Shown here: positions 1-8,054 of the stretch, piece by piece | Layout of the letters: every line of letters starts with the position of its first letter | Position numbering within the stretch: position 1 is the first letter of the stretch | Source of the DNA: Oceanobacillus sp. CFH 90083 | GTDB lineage: Bacteria; Bacillota; Bacilli; Bacillales; Amphibacillaceae | Length of the DNA: 64,000 bases | Reading direction: 5' to 3' | Assembly (NCBI RefSeq): GCF_009389585.1 | Contig: NZ_VIYG01000002.1 | Span: 248,001-312,000, forward strand | Translations under genes and position numbers: made by a program | The notes under the pieces: model-generated | What the model saw: only the letters and a program-made list of their open reading frames with translations | What the model was told of the DNA's origin: nothing | Databases searched by the model: none

Positions 1-992
1 GGTGCATTTCCTTTTGACAGCTGCTGAAGAATCGACATGGAGATAGCTCCGTGTATGTCCGATTCACATGCCGAAACAATCCCGTCTTCAGTAAATTGTG
101 ATAGCGTTGAGCAAGCTGCTGCACCTAGTTTATTGAAGAACTCCGGATAACAGCGCACTGCGGTTCCAGTGAGTTCCTCCTGATCGATTTTCTCTTTCAC
201 ATAAGTAGTAAACTGTGCAAATCGCTCTACTGTTTCATCGGATCGGTTTAAACCGATAACCTGTTTCTCTGCTCTCTCGACAGCCCCAATCCATTTTTCC
301 CGCGGAAGCTCAACACATTTTTCAAATGCTTCATTTAAATCAAAATATTTTACCGAGACTCCCAATTGTTCTCCAAGCTTTTCTTCGTTTGTTCCTGAGA
401 AAAAGAACCCGGGTGGATGATCTCCAAAAACGCCAATTTTAATGCTTTGAAGGTCTTTTACAACCTTTTCTACCTCTGATTTTTGGTCTGCACTTACTTC
501 TATTTGGGTATTAATTGTCTTTAGATTGCGTTCCTTCTCCTCCTGCATGCCATTGAGATGATTTGTTAACCTTTCTTTTACCTGCTGTTCTTCGGCATTA
601 CCAAGCACAAAGACATAGGGATGTTTTGCGCTTTTCAAATGATGGCTGGTTGCATTTCCTCCAGTTAAAGAATTTAAGCGCAGTCTTCCGCCAACACTCG
701 GCTCCCGGACACTCCAGACAATAATTGGTGCTTTTACTACTTGAATAAGGTCTTCCACTGCGGCAGCATCAGCAAAGGTTGCATGCTGATATACAACGTA
801 TGATACATCACTTACATCTTCATTATTTAGAAAATCCATTAAATCTTCTGTAGACGTGATAATCTCATCTGGTTCTATTACCTTATCAGCCAGCGTATTT
901 AATAGTTTTGAACTCTGGTCTCTTTGCTTTTCAGCAGCTTGTAAATCAAACGTTTTTCTTCCAATTGGAATATATAGCAGTTTGTTAGCCAT
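1..992 (-). CDS. Sugar isomerase of the L-fucose/L-arabinose isomerase fold (3' end cut by window)
   Basis: About 330 residues are readable from an ATG at 992 with no internal stop; the C-terminus lies beyond base 1. The protein opens MANKLLYIPIGRK, and near residues 294-325 has a segment RCYPEFFNKLGAAACS followed by CESDIHGAISM. This matches the conserved Glu/Asp metal-site region of L-fucose isomerase-like proteins, which interconvert aldoses and ketoses with a divalent metal. It is the last visible gene of an operon with an oxidoreductase, a DUF4867 protein and a Na+ symporter, so a catabolic sugar (or modified sugar) isomerase is likely. Firmicute sulfoquinovose isomerases belong to the same broad fold, but nothing here fixes the substrate. 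The family call is by recognition only. Confidence 0.8.
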   Translation of the reverse strand, partial: MANKLLYIPIGRKTFDLQAAEKQRDQSSKLLNTLADKVIEPDEIITSTEDLMDFLNNEDVSDVSYVVYQHATFADAAAVEDLIQVVKAPIIVWSVREPSVGGRLRLNSLTGGNATSHHLKSAKHPYVFVLGNAEEQQVKERLTNHLNGMQEEKERNLKTINTQIEVSADQKSEVEKVVKDLQSIKIGVFGDHPPGFFFSGTNEEKLGEQLGVSVKYFDLNEAFEKCVELPREKWIGAVERAEKQVIGLNRSDETVERFAQFTTYVKEKIDQEELTGTAVRCYPEFFNKLGAAACSTLSQFTEDGIVSACESDIHGAISMSILQQLSKGNA

Positions 993-1051
993 TACCCTTC
1001 CTCACTTTCGACAACATATTATAGAATTGTTATTTCTCTATTGAATACCCG

Positions 1052-2281
1052 TTAATTATTGATTACTGAATTTTGTTGATGCGTTTCTAAAAATTCTTTA
1101 ATGTTTACTTTTTCACCAGTCCTTAATGATTCCTCAGCTGCCAAACCAACAACAATGGACCAGAAGCCTTCCTCTACGGTAGCTGTCGATGTTGTTTTCC
1201 CTAAAATATTATCCACAAAGTAAACATGCTCATAATAGGTTGCGCCGCCATGCCCGCTTCTTTGAATTTCTGTCGGATAAACCGGTGTAGATGTTTTTGA
1301 AGGACTGCCTGCGCCGCGGATAAGTTCTAAATAATTGTCCGGTCCTTCTAATGGTACAAAGCGTTCTGTTTCTGTTGCTTTCAATCGTCCTTCATCCCCG
1401 CAAAGAACTAATTCTTCATAGAACATTGGTGAAAACATAGATAAGTTAAAGTTACATTGAATACCATTTTCATATTTTACAATGACAAATCCGCTGTCAA
1501 TAATATCTGACTTCTCTCCTTCATATTGAAAGGATTGAAAGTTTACTGCCTGGCTGCCTGTTGCATATACTTCCGCCGGCTTTGATTGTGCAAATAGATT
1601 AAATAGATCAAAATAATGACAGCATTTCTCTACAAATGTACCTCCTGATTTTTCAGTGAACTTATTCCATTGGCCAACTTTATCCAGAAAAGGTACACGA
1701 TGCTCCATAATCGAAATTGTTTTAATATCACCAACGGATTTTCTTTCCAATGCTTCATGAATTGCTTCGACATAGATTGGCTTATAGCGGTATTGCAAAC
1801 CGATTTGAAAAATGCTTGGATAGTCTTTAGCAATCTCCATGATTTCGTATGCATCTTCCAGATTTGTAGTCATTGGCTTTTCCAGAAAAATATGCTTCTT
1901 TGATTTTGCCGCTACTCTGACCACATCAATATGTGTATAATTTGGAGTACAGATTAATAGCGCATCCGCTTCAGGATCATTACATGCTTCCTCCAGCGAT
2001 TCAAATACTTTTATATCTCCAGCTTGGAGCTCATGGACAAATACATCTTTCGCCTGTTCAATACTTTTTTCATTTGGATCATATAAACCATGAATGGTTG
2101 CTCGCCCTTCCAATATCGTTACCTTCATATGCTCCTGACCAATATTCCCCGTACCGATTAAATTAAATTTTAATTTAGGTTGATTGTCCGCCGTTAAATA
2201 ACGGTCTTCACCTGGTAAATAGTCAAATTTCGATTTATCAAACCCTGCTAAAATATCTAATTCTTGTCTTTCTACTGTCAT
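1052..2281 (-). CDS. Gfo/Idh/MocA family NAD(P)-dependent oxidoreductase
   Basis: A 409-residue protein with a Rossmann nucleotide-binding start near residues 40-50 (NLIGTGNIG) and the family EKP motif at residues 134-136, whose Lys usually takes part in catalysis. The C-terminal half is the alpha/beta dimerisation domain, with SGGTFVEKCCHYFDLFN as the usual active-site helix containing His. Members oxidise or reduce polyols, sugars and sugar derivatives, for example inositol dehydrogenases. About 30 residues precede the Rossmann fold, slightly longer than average. It lies 60 bp upstream of the isomerase gene and 76 bp after the DUF4867 gene, so co-transcription is likely. The substrate is unknown. 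Confidence 0.88.
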   Translation of the reverse strand: MTVERQELDILAGFDKSKFDYLPGEDRYLTADNQPKLKFNLIGTGNIGQEHMKVTILEGRATIHGLYDPNEKSIEQAKDVFVHELQAGDIKVFESLEEACNDPEADALLICTPNYTHIDVVRVAAKSKKHIFLEKPMTTNLEDAYEIMEIAKDYPSIFQIGLQYRYKPIYVEAIHEALERKSVGDIKTISIMEHRVPFLDKVGQWNKFTEKSGGTFVEKCCHYFDLFNLFAQSKPAEVYATGSQAVNFQSFQYEGEKSDIIDSGFVIVKYENGIQCNFNLSMFSPMFYEELVLCGDEGRLKATETERFVPLEGPDNYLELIRGAGSPSKTSTPVYPTEIQRSGHGGATYYEHVYFVDNILGKTTSTATVEEGFWSIVVGLAAEESLRTGEKVNIKEFLETHQQNSVINN

Positions 2282-2357
2282 TTGTCAATCTCTCCTTTTA
2301 ATATCGTAAATTTGCAGTATAACTGGCGTAGGGATCCGGTTGAACGAAAATTTCCCT

Positions 2358-3035
2358 TTATATTGCTTCTATTTTAAGGTTTTCCCCGATAATTCCTGGG
2401 TAAGCGCCTTTTGAAATAAGTGGTTTCCTGTCTGGATGAGCAAGCAGCCATTTATTTTTCATAAACAGCAGCTCGTCTTCTTCCATCGTTACTGTCTTAT
2501 TAAAATCAATAGGTTCATTCGTTCCTTTAGGCAGGATAACCATACATTTAAAGCCTTCCTTATGCACTTTACAAGGTGCAAAATGTAACGTCGTCTGATA
2601 AATTTCAATCATGGTTCCTTCAGGTAAATAAAAAATATCAAGCTTTTCTGTCCGATACTGATTTTTGTGAATATCTCCAGTATGTCCCAGGATAAGAACT
2701 AAATCGGTGACAGCAATGTTTATTTCACTGCCTTTATGATACTCTAAACCATTCAAATGGCTGTTAGGTCCGTTACAATATCCTACCTGTACTTCCATTC
2801 CTGCGTACAATGTTGCCGCTATTCTTTGTGTCAGCTTTGCCTTCTCTAACTCCGGATCAGAAGCAATATATTGATTAGTATCATGAGGAATATCTTTATC
2901 CCTCATTATTTCGTTCCATTCCTTCCAATCAAAACCGTTCAATATTTTTCCATACTTTTCAAATTCTTCAGCTGTAATATGATGAATTGTCTGGTTTGGA
3001 TTATTTTCTTTTAGTTGTTTAAATACCTTTTTCAC
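2358..3035 (-). CDS. DUF4867 family protein, probable cupin-like sugar-metabolism protein
   Basis: A 225-residue soluble protein with no signal peptide or membrane segment. From about residue 75 on it looks like a single beta-barrel: GMEVQVGYCNGPN, then EINIAVTDLVLILGHTGDI, then FYLPEGTMIEIYQTTLHFAPCKV and MVILPKGTNEPI. This spacing of Gly, Pro, His and Glu resembles cupins. I recognise it as DUF4867, a family usually found beside sugar-catabolic genes but without an assigned reaction that I can vouch for. It sits 15 bp after the symporter gene and before the oxidoreductase. A role as isomerase, lyase or epimerase on the transported sugar is inference. Confidence 0.72.
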   Translation of the reverse strand: MKKVFKQLKENNPNQTIHHITAEEFEKYGKILNGFDWKEWNEIMRDKDIPHDTNQYIASDPELEKAKLTQRIAATLYAGMEVQVGYCNGPNSHLNGLEYHKGSEINIAVTDLVLILGHTGDIHKNQYRTEKLDIFYLPEGTMIEIYQTTLHFAPCKVHKEGFKCMVILPKGTNEPIDFNKTVTMEEDELLFMKNKWLLAHPDRKPLISKGAYPGIIGENLKIEAI

Positions 3036-3050
3036 TGTATTCCTCCTGAC

Positions 3051-4817
3051 CTATGCTTTTTTCTGTAATTGCTCTTCATGACTGCTTATCAGCTTGTCTT
3101 CATATTTTTTATTCCACGATTTAAGTGCAAACAAATAAAGGAATGCAGTTACAATGATGAGAGCAATCGTTGCTGGCCAGAACCAGCCTGAAACAATATT
3201 CTCCGGTGAAGCAACACCAATTGGAGAAAATAAAATGTAACTGAAAACCATCGCCCCTAACAGCGTAACAGTAACTGGTAATGCATATTTCCAAGGAACC
3301 ATGCTAACCTGTGCATTGGTTTTAAATACAAATGGTTTGTCTAATGGTTTAATCATTCCAATCACAAGCATTAATGCCACTTCAATTACAAACATTAACC
3401 CTTGAATATGAATGAAATTGATAGCCAATTCTACATTAAAGAATGTCGGTAGTCCCCAAATTAAGAAATAGTATGTGATTACATGCAGAATAATTGTAAT
3501 TTTCGGTGCAATAGAAGGCACCCGTTTTGAAAATATTCCTACCAGCACAATTGCTATAATTGGAATATTAAAGAATCCTGTAAACTGGCGAATAAGTGTC
3601 CATAACCCGTCAGGTGCGTTAATTAGCAGAGGAGAAATGAAAAATGTTACTAATGCCAGAATGGTTCCAAACCATTGACTGATGCGTATCATTTTCCTAT
3701 CACTCGCATCCTTGTTAATAACAACTTTATAGACATCATAAACAAATAGCGTGGAAGCACTGTTTAATAAAGAGTTAAAGCTTGAAAAAACTGCCCCCAA
3801 TAATACCGCTAGGAAAAAGCCATTTAAAAATGTAGGGAAGATATCACTGATTAAAGTCGGGTACGCTAAATCCATTGTTTCCAGCCCCGGCCCATATAAA
3901 TGAAATGCAATAACACCTGGAATCATCATTAAGAATGGAACTAAGATTTTTAAGAAGCCTGTTATCAGCGCTCCTTTTTGCCCTTCTGCTAAGCTTTTTG
4001 CTCCAAGTGTTCTCTGAATAACATATTGATTTGTTCCCCAATAAAATAAATTGGCAAATAACATTCCGGTAAAGATAGCACCAAAAGGAACACCATCATC
4101 GCTCGATCCAATTGCATTCATTTTTTCTGGATGCTCTGTAGTAATCGTTTTCATTCCTTCAAATAAGTTTCCATCACCTAAAGCAATAAAACCGAGGATT
4201 GGCACCAACAAGCCAACAATCAATAAACCAACTCCATTTAATGTATCAGATATTGCTACTGCTTTTAACCCGCCAAAAATCGCATAAATCGAACCGATAA
4301 TACCAATAATCCAGACAACCAGCCACATCGATTGCTCAAAAGTTATACCAAACATAGAAGGTATATCAAATAATTGCAATACAGCAATGGATCCTGAATA
4401 TAGAACAGAAGGAATTGTAATCAATCCATAGCCTAACATAAACAATAAAACAATTAATAATCTGGTTCCCTGGTCAAAACGGTTATTAATAAACTCTGGA
4501 AGTGTGGTAAATGCCCCGCCTAAATATCTAGGCAGTAAAACAAGTGCCAGTATAATAACAGAAAAACCGGCTGTAACCTCCCATGCCATATTCGACAAAT
4601 TGGCATTATACCCCTGTCCATTTAAACCTATTAATTGTTCAGCAGACAGGTTGGTTAAAATTAATGATCCAGCTATAAATCCGCCTGTTAAGCCCCTTCC
4701 GGCTAAAAAATACCCTGTTGAATCACTCACTGTATTCTTTGTTTTCTGATATGAATACCAGGCCACCAGCCCCATAAAGAAAGCACATGATATTAGCGTA
4801 AATACAATACTTCCCAT
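3051..4817 (-). CDS. Sodium:solute symporter (SSS/SLC5 family)
   Basis: A 588-residue polytopic membrane protein with about 14 predicted hydrophobic segments, of the LeuT-fold SLC5 family that couples Na+ entry to uptake of sugars, amino acids or osmolytes. Recognisable stretches are the N-terminal STGYFLAGRGLTGGFIAGS, SAEQLIGLNGQGYN, and FANLFYWGTNQYVIQRTLGA, which resemble the SGLT-like sugar branch. The ATG at 4817 follows a strong AAGGAGGAGC ribosome-binding site. It is the first gene of the operon and lies downstream of the promoter, cre-like site and palindrome at 4952-5023, so its expression is probably substrate-induced and glucose-repressed. The exact substrate cannot be read from the sequence. 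Confidence 0.9.
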   Translation of the reverse strand: MGSIVFTLISCAFFMGLVAWYSYQKTKNTVSDSTGYFLAGRGLTGGFIAGSLILTNLSAEQLIGLNGQGYNANLSNMAWEVTAGFSVIILALVLLPRYLGGAFTTLPEFINNRFDQGTRLLIVLLFMLGYGLITIPSVLYSGSIAVLQLFDIPSMFGITFEQSMWLVVWIIGIIGSIYAIFGGLKAVAISDTLNGVGLLIVGLLVPILGFIALGDGNLFEGMKTITTEHPEKMNAIGSSDDGVPFGAIFTGMLFANLFYWGTNQYVIQRTLGAKSLAEGQKGALITGFLKILVPFLMMIPGVIAFHLYGPGLETMDLAYPTLISDIFPTFLNGFFLAVLLGAVFSSFNSLLNSASTLFVYDVYKVVINKDASDRKMIRISQWFGTILALVTFFISPLLINAPDGLWTLIRQFTGFFNIPIIAIVLVGIFSKRVPSIAPKITIILHVITYYFLIWGLPTFFNVELAINFIHIQGLMFVIEVALMLVIGMIKPLDKPFVFKTNAQVSMVPWKYALPVTVTLLGAMVFSYILFSPIGVASPENIVSGWFWPATIALIIVTAFLYLFALKSWNKKYEDKLISSHEEQLQKKA

Positions 4818-4951
4818 CCTTGCTCCTCCTTCTCGTTCATACTTTATTTCATATTTGTTTATTTTTAAATGCCCTGCCCCTTGACCATTACGTAAATTAT
4901 CTATTCTTTTTTATCAATCAAATTAGAATCCACCTTCCACCTAACATCATT

Positions 4952-4967
4952 ATGTTTATATAAACAT
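4952..4967. promoter_or_regulatory. Perfect 16-bp palindrome, candidate operator for the symporter operon
   Basis: ATGTTTATATAAACAT is its own reverse complement. It lies about 10-25 bases downstream of the expected transcription start of the symporter operon, a common position for a LacI/GntR-type repressor site. No regulator gene is visible within the window part of this operon. Confidence 0.5.
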
Positions 4968-4983
4968 CACTATCTTTAAACAT

Positions 4984-5013
4984 ATTATAGTGGAAACGTA
5001 TTCAAAAAGGCAA
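4984..5013 (-). promoter_or_regulatory. SigA promoter with cre-like site in its spacer
   Basis: On the minus strand a perfect -10 TATAAT (4984-4989) follows a -35 TTGCCT (5008-5013) with an 18-bp spacer. The spacer contains TGAATACGTTTCCA (4991-5004), matching 12 of 14 positions of the CcpA cre consensus. An 8-bp inverted repeat (5003-5010 with 5016-5023) covers the -35. CcpA bound here would block RNA polymerase, giving catabolite repression of the symporter operon. Confidence 0.55.
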
Positions 5014-5138
5014 GTCCTTTTTGAAATATTTTTATCGGAAAGGTATTTTTCCTGGTTATATTCATATAAATATCTGGCGCAGCTGCTTTAACATAACGCA
5101 TTGCCCTTCAGTAAGAAAATTCCTCTGTTCTGTGTTGG

Positions 5139-5253
5139 ATAAAAAAAACAAGCAAATCAATTTACGAATGGGCACCGTCCCCTAAAAGTTAGAGTAGAAA
5201 ATCTAACTTTTAGGGGGTAACTACCATGGCAAAAAGATTTGCTTGTTTTTTAT
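5139..5253. repeat. Nested inverted repeat resembling IS ends (MITE-like remnant)
   Basis: The inner arms 5179-5193 and 5202-5216 are 15-bp perfect inverted repeats (CCCCTAAAAGTTAGA) around an 8-base centre. Outer arms at 5139-5158 and 5236-5253 match again (ACAAGCAAATC core with an A-run). The right side runs TTTTAGGGGGTAACTACC into ATGGCAAAA, like the ribosome-binding site and first codons of an IS3/IS150-type orfA, but no transposase follows. I read it as a palindromic relic or non-autonomous element. Confidence 0.5.
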
Positions 5254-5378
5254 TAATTGGAATTACTTTACCTATCAGTTTGTGTTCAAAAAGGTACATA
5301 TTAGAAGCAAGAAGGTCAAGGCGACATGATTTTTACGAACGGGCTATCTTCATTGATTTCTGTTCTTTCTTGCATGTT

Positions 5379-5918
5379 CTACCAAAGTTCGCGATCCGAA
5401 GTAGTAACTGCTACGGCTCCCGCTTCCAATGCCTGATTAACCTGATTTTCTTCCTCAATGAATCCACCCGCAATCAAAGGAACATCATAGTCTTCTTTTA
5501 TTTGTTTGATTTTTTCAGGCAGCAGTCCCGGAAGCAGTTCAATATAATCCGGCTGAAGTCGTTCCATCAGCTTCATGCTGTGTTCCAAAGCCACACTATC
5601 CAATAAAAAAACACGCTGTACAGCAAGCAGCTGATGCTTCTTAGCAGCACTGATAACATTTCCTCTTGTTGAGATAATCCCGTCCGGCTTCATTTCCCTA
5701 TATAGAAATTCCACCCCATACTCATCTGCTTTTAATCCTTGAATCAAATCAAAATGAATCAGCACTTTTTTGTCCGCACGATGACTATAATCAATCATAC
5801 TTTTGAGCTGAACCAGCCTTGATTCCAAAATAACAATATACGGATGATCGCTTTCCAGCGCTTTTTCAAAATCCTTCATACGCCGCACAGCAGGCAGCAC
5901 ACCAGCAGGTAATTGCAT
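5379..5918 (-). CDS. glpP: Glycerol-3-phosphate responsive antiterminator GlpP
   Basis: A 179-residue protein when started at the ATG at 5918, which follows TTAAGGAGGAAGTTC; the frame is open further upstream but without a better start. GlpP binds glycerol-3-phosphate and then the leader mRNA of glp genes to prevent termination. Matches to the family run throughout: LPAVRRMKDF at the N-terminus, LIHFDLIQGLKADEYG, GIISTRGNVI, QPDYIELLPG, PLIAGGF and AVAVTTSDRELW at the end. In B. subtilis glpP precedes glpFKD; here it instead ends the hprK-yvoF cluster, only 14 bp after yvoF, and no glp target gene is in the window. Confidence 0.88.
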   Translation of the reverse strand: MQLPAGVLPAVRRMKDFEKALESDHPYIVILESRLVQLKSMIDYSHRADKKVLIHFDLIQGLKADEYGVEFLYREMKPDGIISTRGNVISAAKKHQLLAVQRVFLLDSVALEHSMKLMERLQPDYIELLPGLLPEKIKQIKEDYDVPLIAGGFIEEENQVNQALEAGAVAVTTSDRELW

Positions 5919-5931
5919 CAGAACTTCCTCC

Positions 5932-6453
5932 TTAATCACTATCCGGCACTTTACGTGATTCCATCTCTTCTTTTGTATAAATAATCCGCATCGGATTTCC
6001 GCCGGCAAAAGCTCCGGCAGGTACATCCTTGTGTACAAGAGTTGCAGCTGAAACAACAGCTCCATCACCAATACAGACGCCCGGTAATATGGTAGAGTTT
6101 GCACCGATCATTACCTCATCCCCGATATGCACCTCTCCTAACCGGTATTCCGTAATTAAATACTCATGCGCTAAAATGGTTGTATTATAGCCGATAATAC
6201 TGTTATTCCCTACTTTAATTTTTTCCGGGAACATCGAGTCGGGCATCGCCATTAAAGCAAATGATGTACGTTCTCCTACCTTCATACGCAGCAAATGGCG
6301 ATACATCCAATTTTTCACACTCAAAAAAGGCGTGTAACGCGCCAGCTGAATGACAATAAAATTCTTCGCTATTTTAAAAAAAGATACTGTACTGTACATC
6401 TGCCATAGAGAATTTGCTTTATGGCGGACTTTATACCTTTCTGTTCTCCGCAT
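5932..6453 (-). CDS. yvoF: Left-handed beta-helix acyltransferase YvoF
   Basis: A 173-residue hexapeptide-repeat O-acyltransferase of the NodL/maltose acetyltransferase type. Hexapeptide turns are visible in VGNNSIIGYNTTILA and IGDEVMIGANSTILPGVCIGDGAVVSAATLV, ending with PAGAFAGGNPMRII, the usual acetyl-CoA site end. The ATG at 6453 is preceded by AGGTG at good spacing; a GTG nine bases upstream is less likely. It overlaps the end of ppaX by 23 bp, so translation is probably coupled. The same gene follows ppaX in B. subtilis. The acceptor substrate is unknown. Confidence 0.85.
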   Translation of the reverse strand: MRRTERYKVRHKANSLWQMYSTVSFFKIAKNFIVIQLARYTPFLSVKNWMYRHLLRMKVGERTSFALMAMPDSMFPEKIKVGNNSIIGYNTTILAHEYLITEYRLGEVHIGDEVMIGANSTILPGVCIGDGAVVSAATLVHKDVPAGAFAGGNPMRIIYTKEEMESRKVPDSD

Positions 6454-7090
6454 GACGTTCACCTGCCACTGTTAATAAATCCCTGATTGTATCCAAATAA
6501 TAGGTTGGATGATAGCTTTTCAAAAAATCCTCTTTTTTTTCGGACCAGCTTACTGCAGCCGTTTGTGTACCAGCACGCTGCCCAGAAACAATATCATGGA
6601 AATTGTCACCTACCATTAATGTTGTTTCCGGATTTGCATCAAGCAGACTCATCGCTTTTTTCACCGGTTCCGGATCAGGCTTTTTATGAATAACATCATT
6701 GTAGGTAATGATGACAGAAAAGAAATCGGTCAGCTTTGTTAATTCTAATCCCATCATGACCGTTTTTCTTATTTTTGTGCTGACAATTCCTAAGGTGATA
6801 CCTGCTTCATGCAGCTGTTTTATCGTTTCATAAACATATGGAAAAGCTTCTACATAATGGTCATGCTCTCTCATATTATATTCCCGGTAGGTTGCTATCA
6901 TTTGCTCCGATTGATCCGGATTTATTTCACGAAATGTTTCGTTTAAAGGCGGACCATTAAGAGCTTTGATCTCTTCCGGTGAAAAATGCATCTGAAATTT
7001 TTCAAATGTATGTTCAAAGGAAGCACGTATCAGCTCATTTGTATTTAATAATGTTCCATCTAAATCAAACAGAATGGTACGAATGCTCAT
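6431..7090 (-). CDS. ppaX: Pyrophosphatase PpaX (HAD superfamily)
   Basis: A 219-residue HAD hydrolase started at the ATG at 7090 after GAAAGGAAAA. Motif I is DLDGTLLNT with the nucleophilic Asp near residue 8, motif II is VSTKIRKT, the Lys is in HKKPDPEP, and motif IV is MVGDNFHDI. PpaX hydrolyses pyrophosphate released when HPr kinase/phosphorylase dephosphorylates P-Ser-HPr, which fits its place in the same operon as hprK. It overlaps yvoD upstream by 26 bp and yvoF downstream by 23 bp. Confidence 0.92.
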   Translation of the reverse strand: MSIRTILFDLDGTLLNTNELIRASFEHTFEKFQMHFSPEEIKALNGPPLNETFREINPDQSEQMIATYREYNMREHDHYVEAFPYVYETIKQLHEAGITLGIVSTKIRKTVMMGLELTKLTDFFSVIITYNDVIHKKPDPEPVKKAMSLLDANPETTLMVGDNFHDIVSGQRAGTQTAAVSWSEKKEDFLKSYHPTYYLDTIRDLLTVAGERHAENRKV

Positions 7091-8012
7091 GCTGCATTTT
7101 CCTTTCTTCCTTCTTCCAAAAATAAGCAATGGTTATCGTTAAAATAATCGCCACAGATAGCCGGATAATTAATAATGGCCAAACTGGAATACCGAGCGGA
7201 ATAAAGACAAGTGTATCCTCAACGACAGCGTGACAGGATACCAGAAAGATTAATGCTAAATACATATCCTTCTTTGGTACATTATCCTCTTTTACCGCCT
7301 GCATCATTAATCCTGCCCCATAAGCAAGTCCGATCGTAAGCCCGGCAACCATTGTCATGGAAGCACGTTTATCCATTCCAAGCAGCTTCATAAACGGAGC
7401 CAATGCATTAGACATTGCAGTCATCCATCCCAGCTCCCGCATAATTTGCATGATAATCATTAACGGAATAACAATACAAGCTAGTTGAACAATAGCTATG
7501 ATGGCAGCCTGCGCACCATGCAGTGCAATTTCCCACCAATTATTTAAAACAACTTCATTGCTGGAAATAAACCCATATTGCGCGAGCTCTGCGCCGCCAT
7601 TCCAGAATAAATTAATTAAAAGTCCGGACATCACAGCGAGCCCAATCCGAACTCCGACAATAACCCACCATTTTACTCCCACTCTTGTTGCTACAGCAGA
7701 TTCAATAAAGAGATTATGGGAGAAAGACAGCATTACTGCCATAATAAATACTTCTTTGACTGTAAAATCAAAGGAAATGATCGCTGCAATACCAGCATAT
7801 AAATTCAGCGCATTCCCTAAAACAAGCGGTACAGCAGCTTCACCTGACAAACCGAATAACCCCATAAATGGCGAGATAATATTCATAAACCAGGGAAAAA
7901 CAGGTGTAAATTGCAGTATGGTTATGATTAATGTAATTGGAAAAATAACCTTTCCAAGTGTTCGTGTGGTCTTTAATCCCTGGATTAATCCCCTGTAAAG
8001 CATACCTTTCAT
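7065..8012 (-). CDS. yvoD: YvoD-like nucleoside-recognition (Gate) domain membrane protein
   Basis: A 315-residue integral membrane protein with about eight hydrophobic stretches, for example VIFPITLIITILQFTPVF and IIAIVQLACIVIPLMIIMQI. Two related halves are visible: GLFGLSGEAAVPLVLGNAL in the first and KLLGMDKRASMTMVAGLTIG in the second, the pattern of Gate/nucleoside-recognition proteins related to spore maturation proteins A and B. The transported or sensed molecule is unknown. Its position between lgt and ppaX is the same as yvoD in B. subtilis, and a GAGGT site precedes the ATG. Confidence 0.82.
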   Translation of the reverse strand: MKGMLYRGLIQGLKTTRTLGKVIFPITLIITILQFTPVFPWFMNIISPFMGLFGLSGEAAVPLVLGNALNLYAGIAAIISFDFTVKEVFIMAVMLSFSHNLFIESAVATRVGVKWWVIVGVRIGLAVMSGLLINLFWNGGAELAQYGFISSNEVVLNNWWEIALHGAQAAIIAIVQLACIVIPLMIIMQIMRELGWMTAMSNALAPFMKLLGMDKRASMTMVAGLTIGLAYGAGLMMQAVKEDNVPKKDMYLALIFLVSCHAVVEDTLVFIPLGIPVWPLLIIRLSVAIILTITIAYFWKKEERKMQHEHSYHSV

Positions 8013-8054
8013 TTTATTACCTCATTTCCAGATTCATACAAATCAAGTTTCACT

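Larger units (their letters stand above)
4818..5378. other. Intergenic region between symporter operon and glpP
   Basis: The 561 bases hold the symporter leader and promoter (4818-5023) and the IS-like palindrome (5139-5253). The rest, including 5254-5378, shows no gene that I can support. Confidence 0.6.

Noticed and set aside
5226-5606. Plus-strand open frame starting ATGGCAAAA
   Set aside because: It begins in the IS-like palindrome and then runs antisense over glpP. The product has no transposase features and the strand is explained by glpP.
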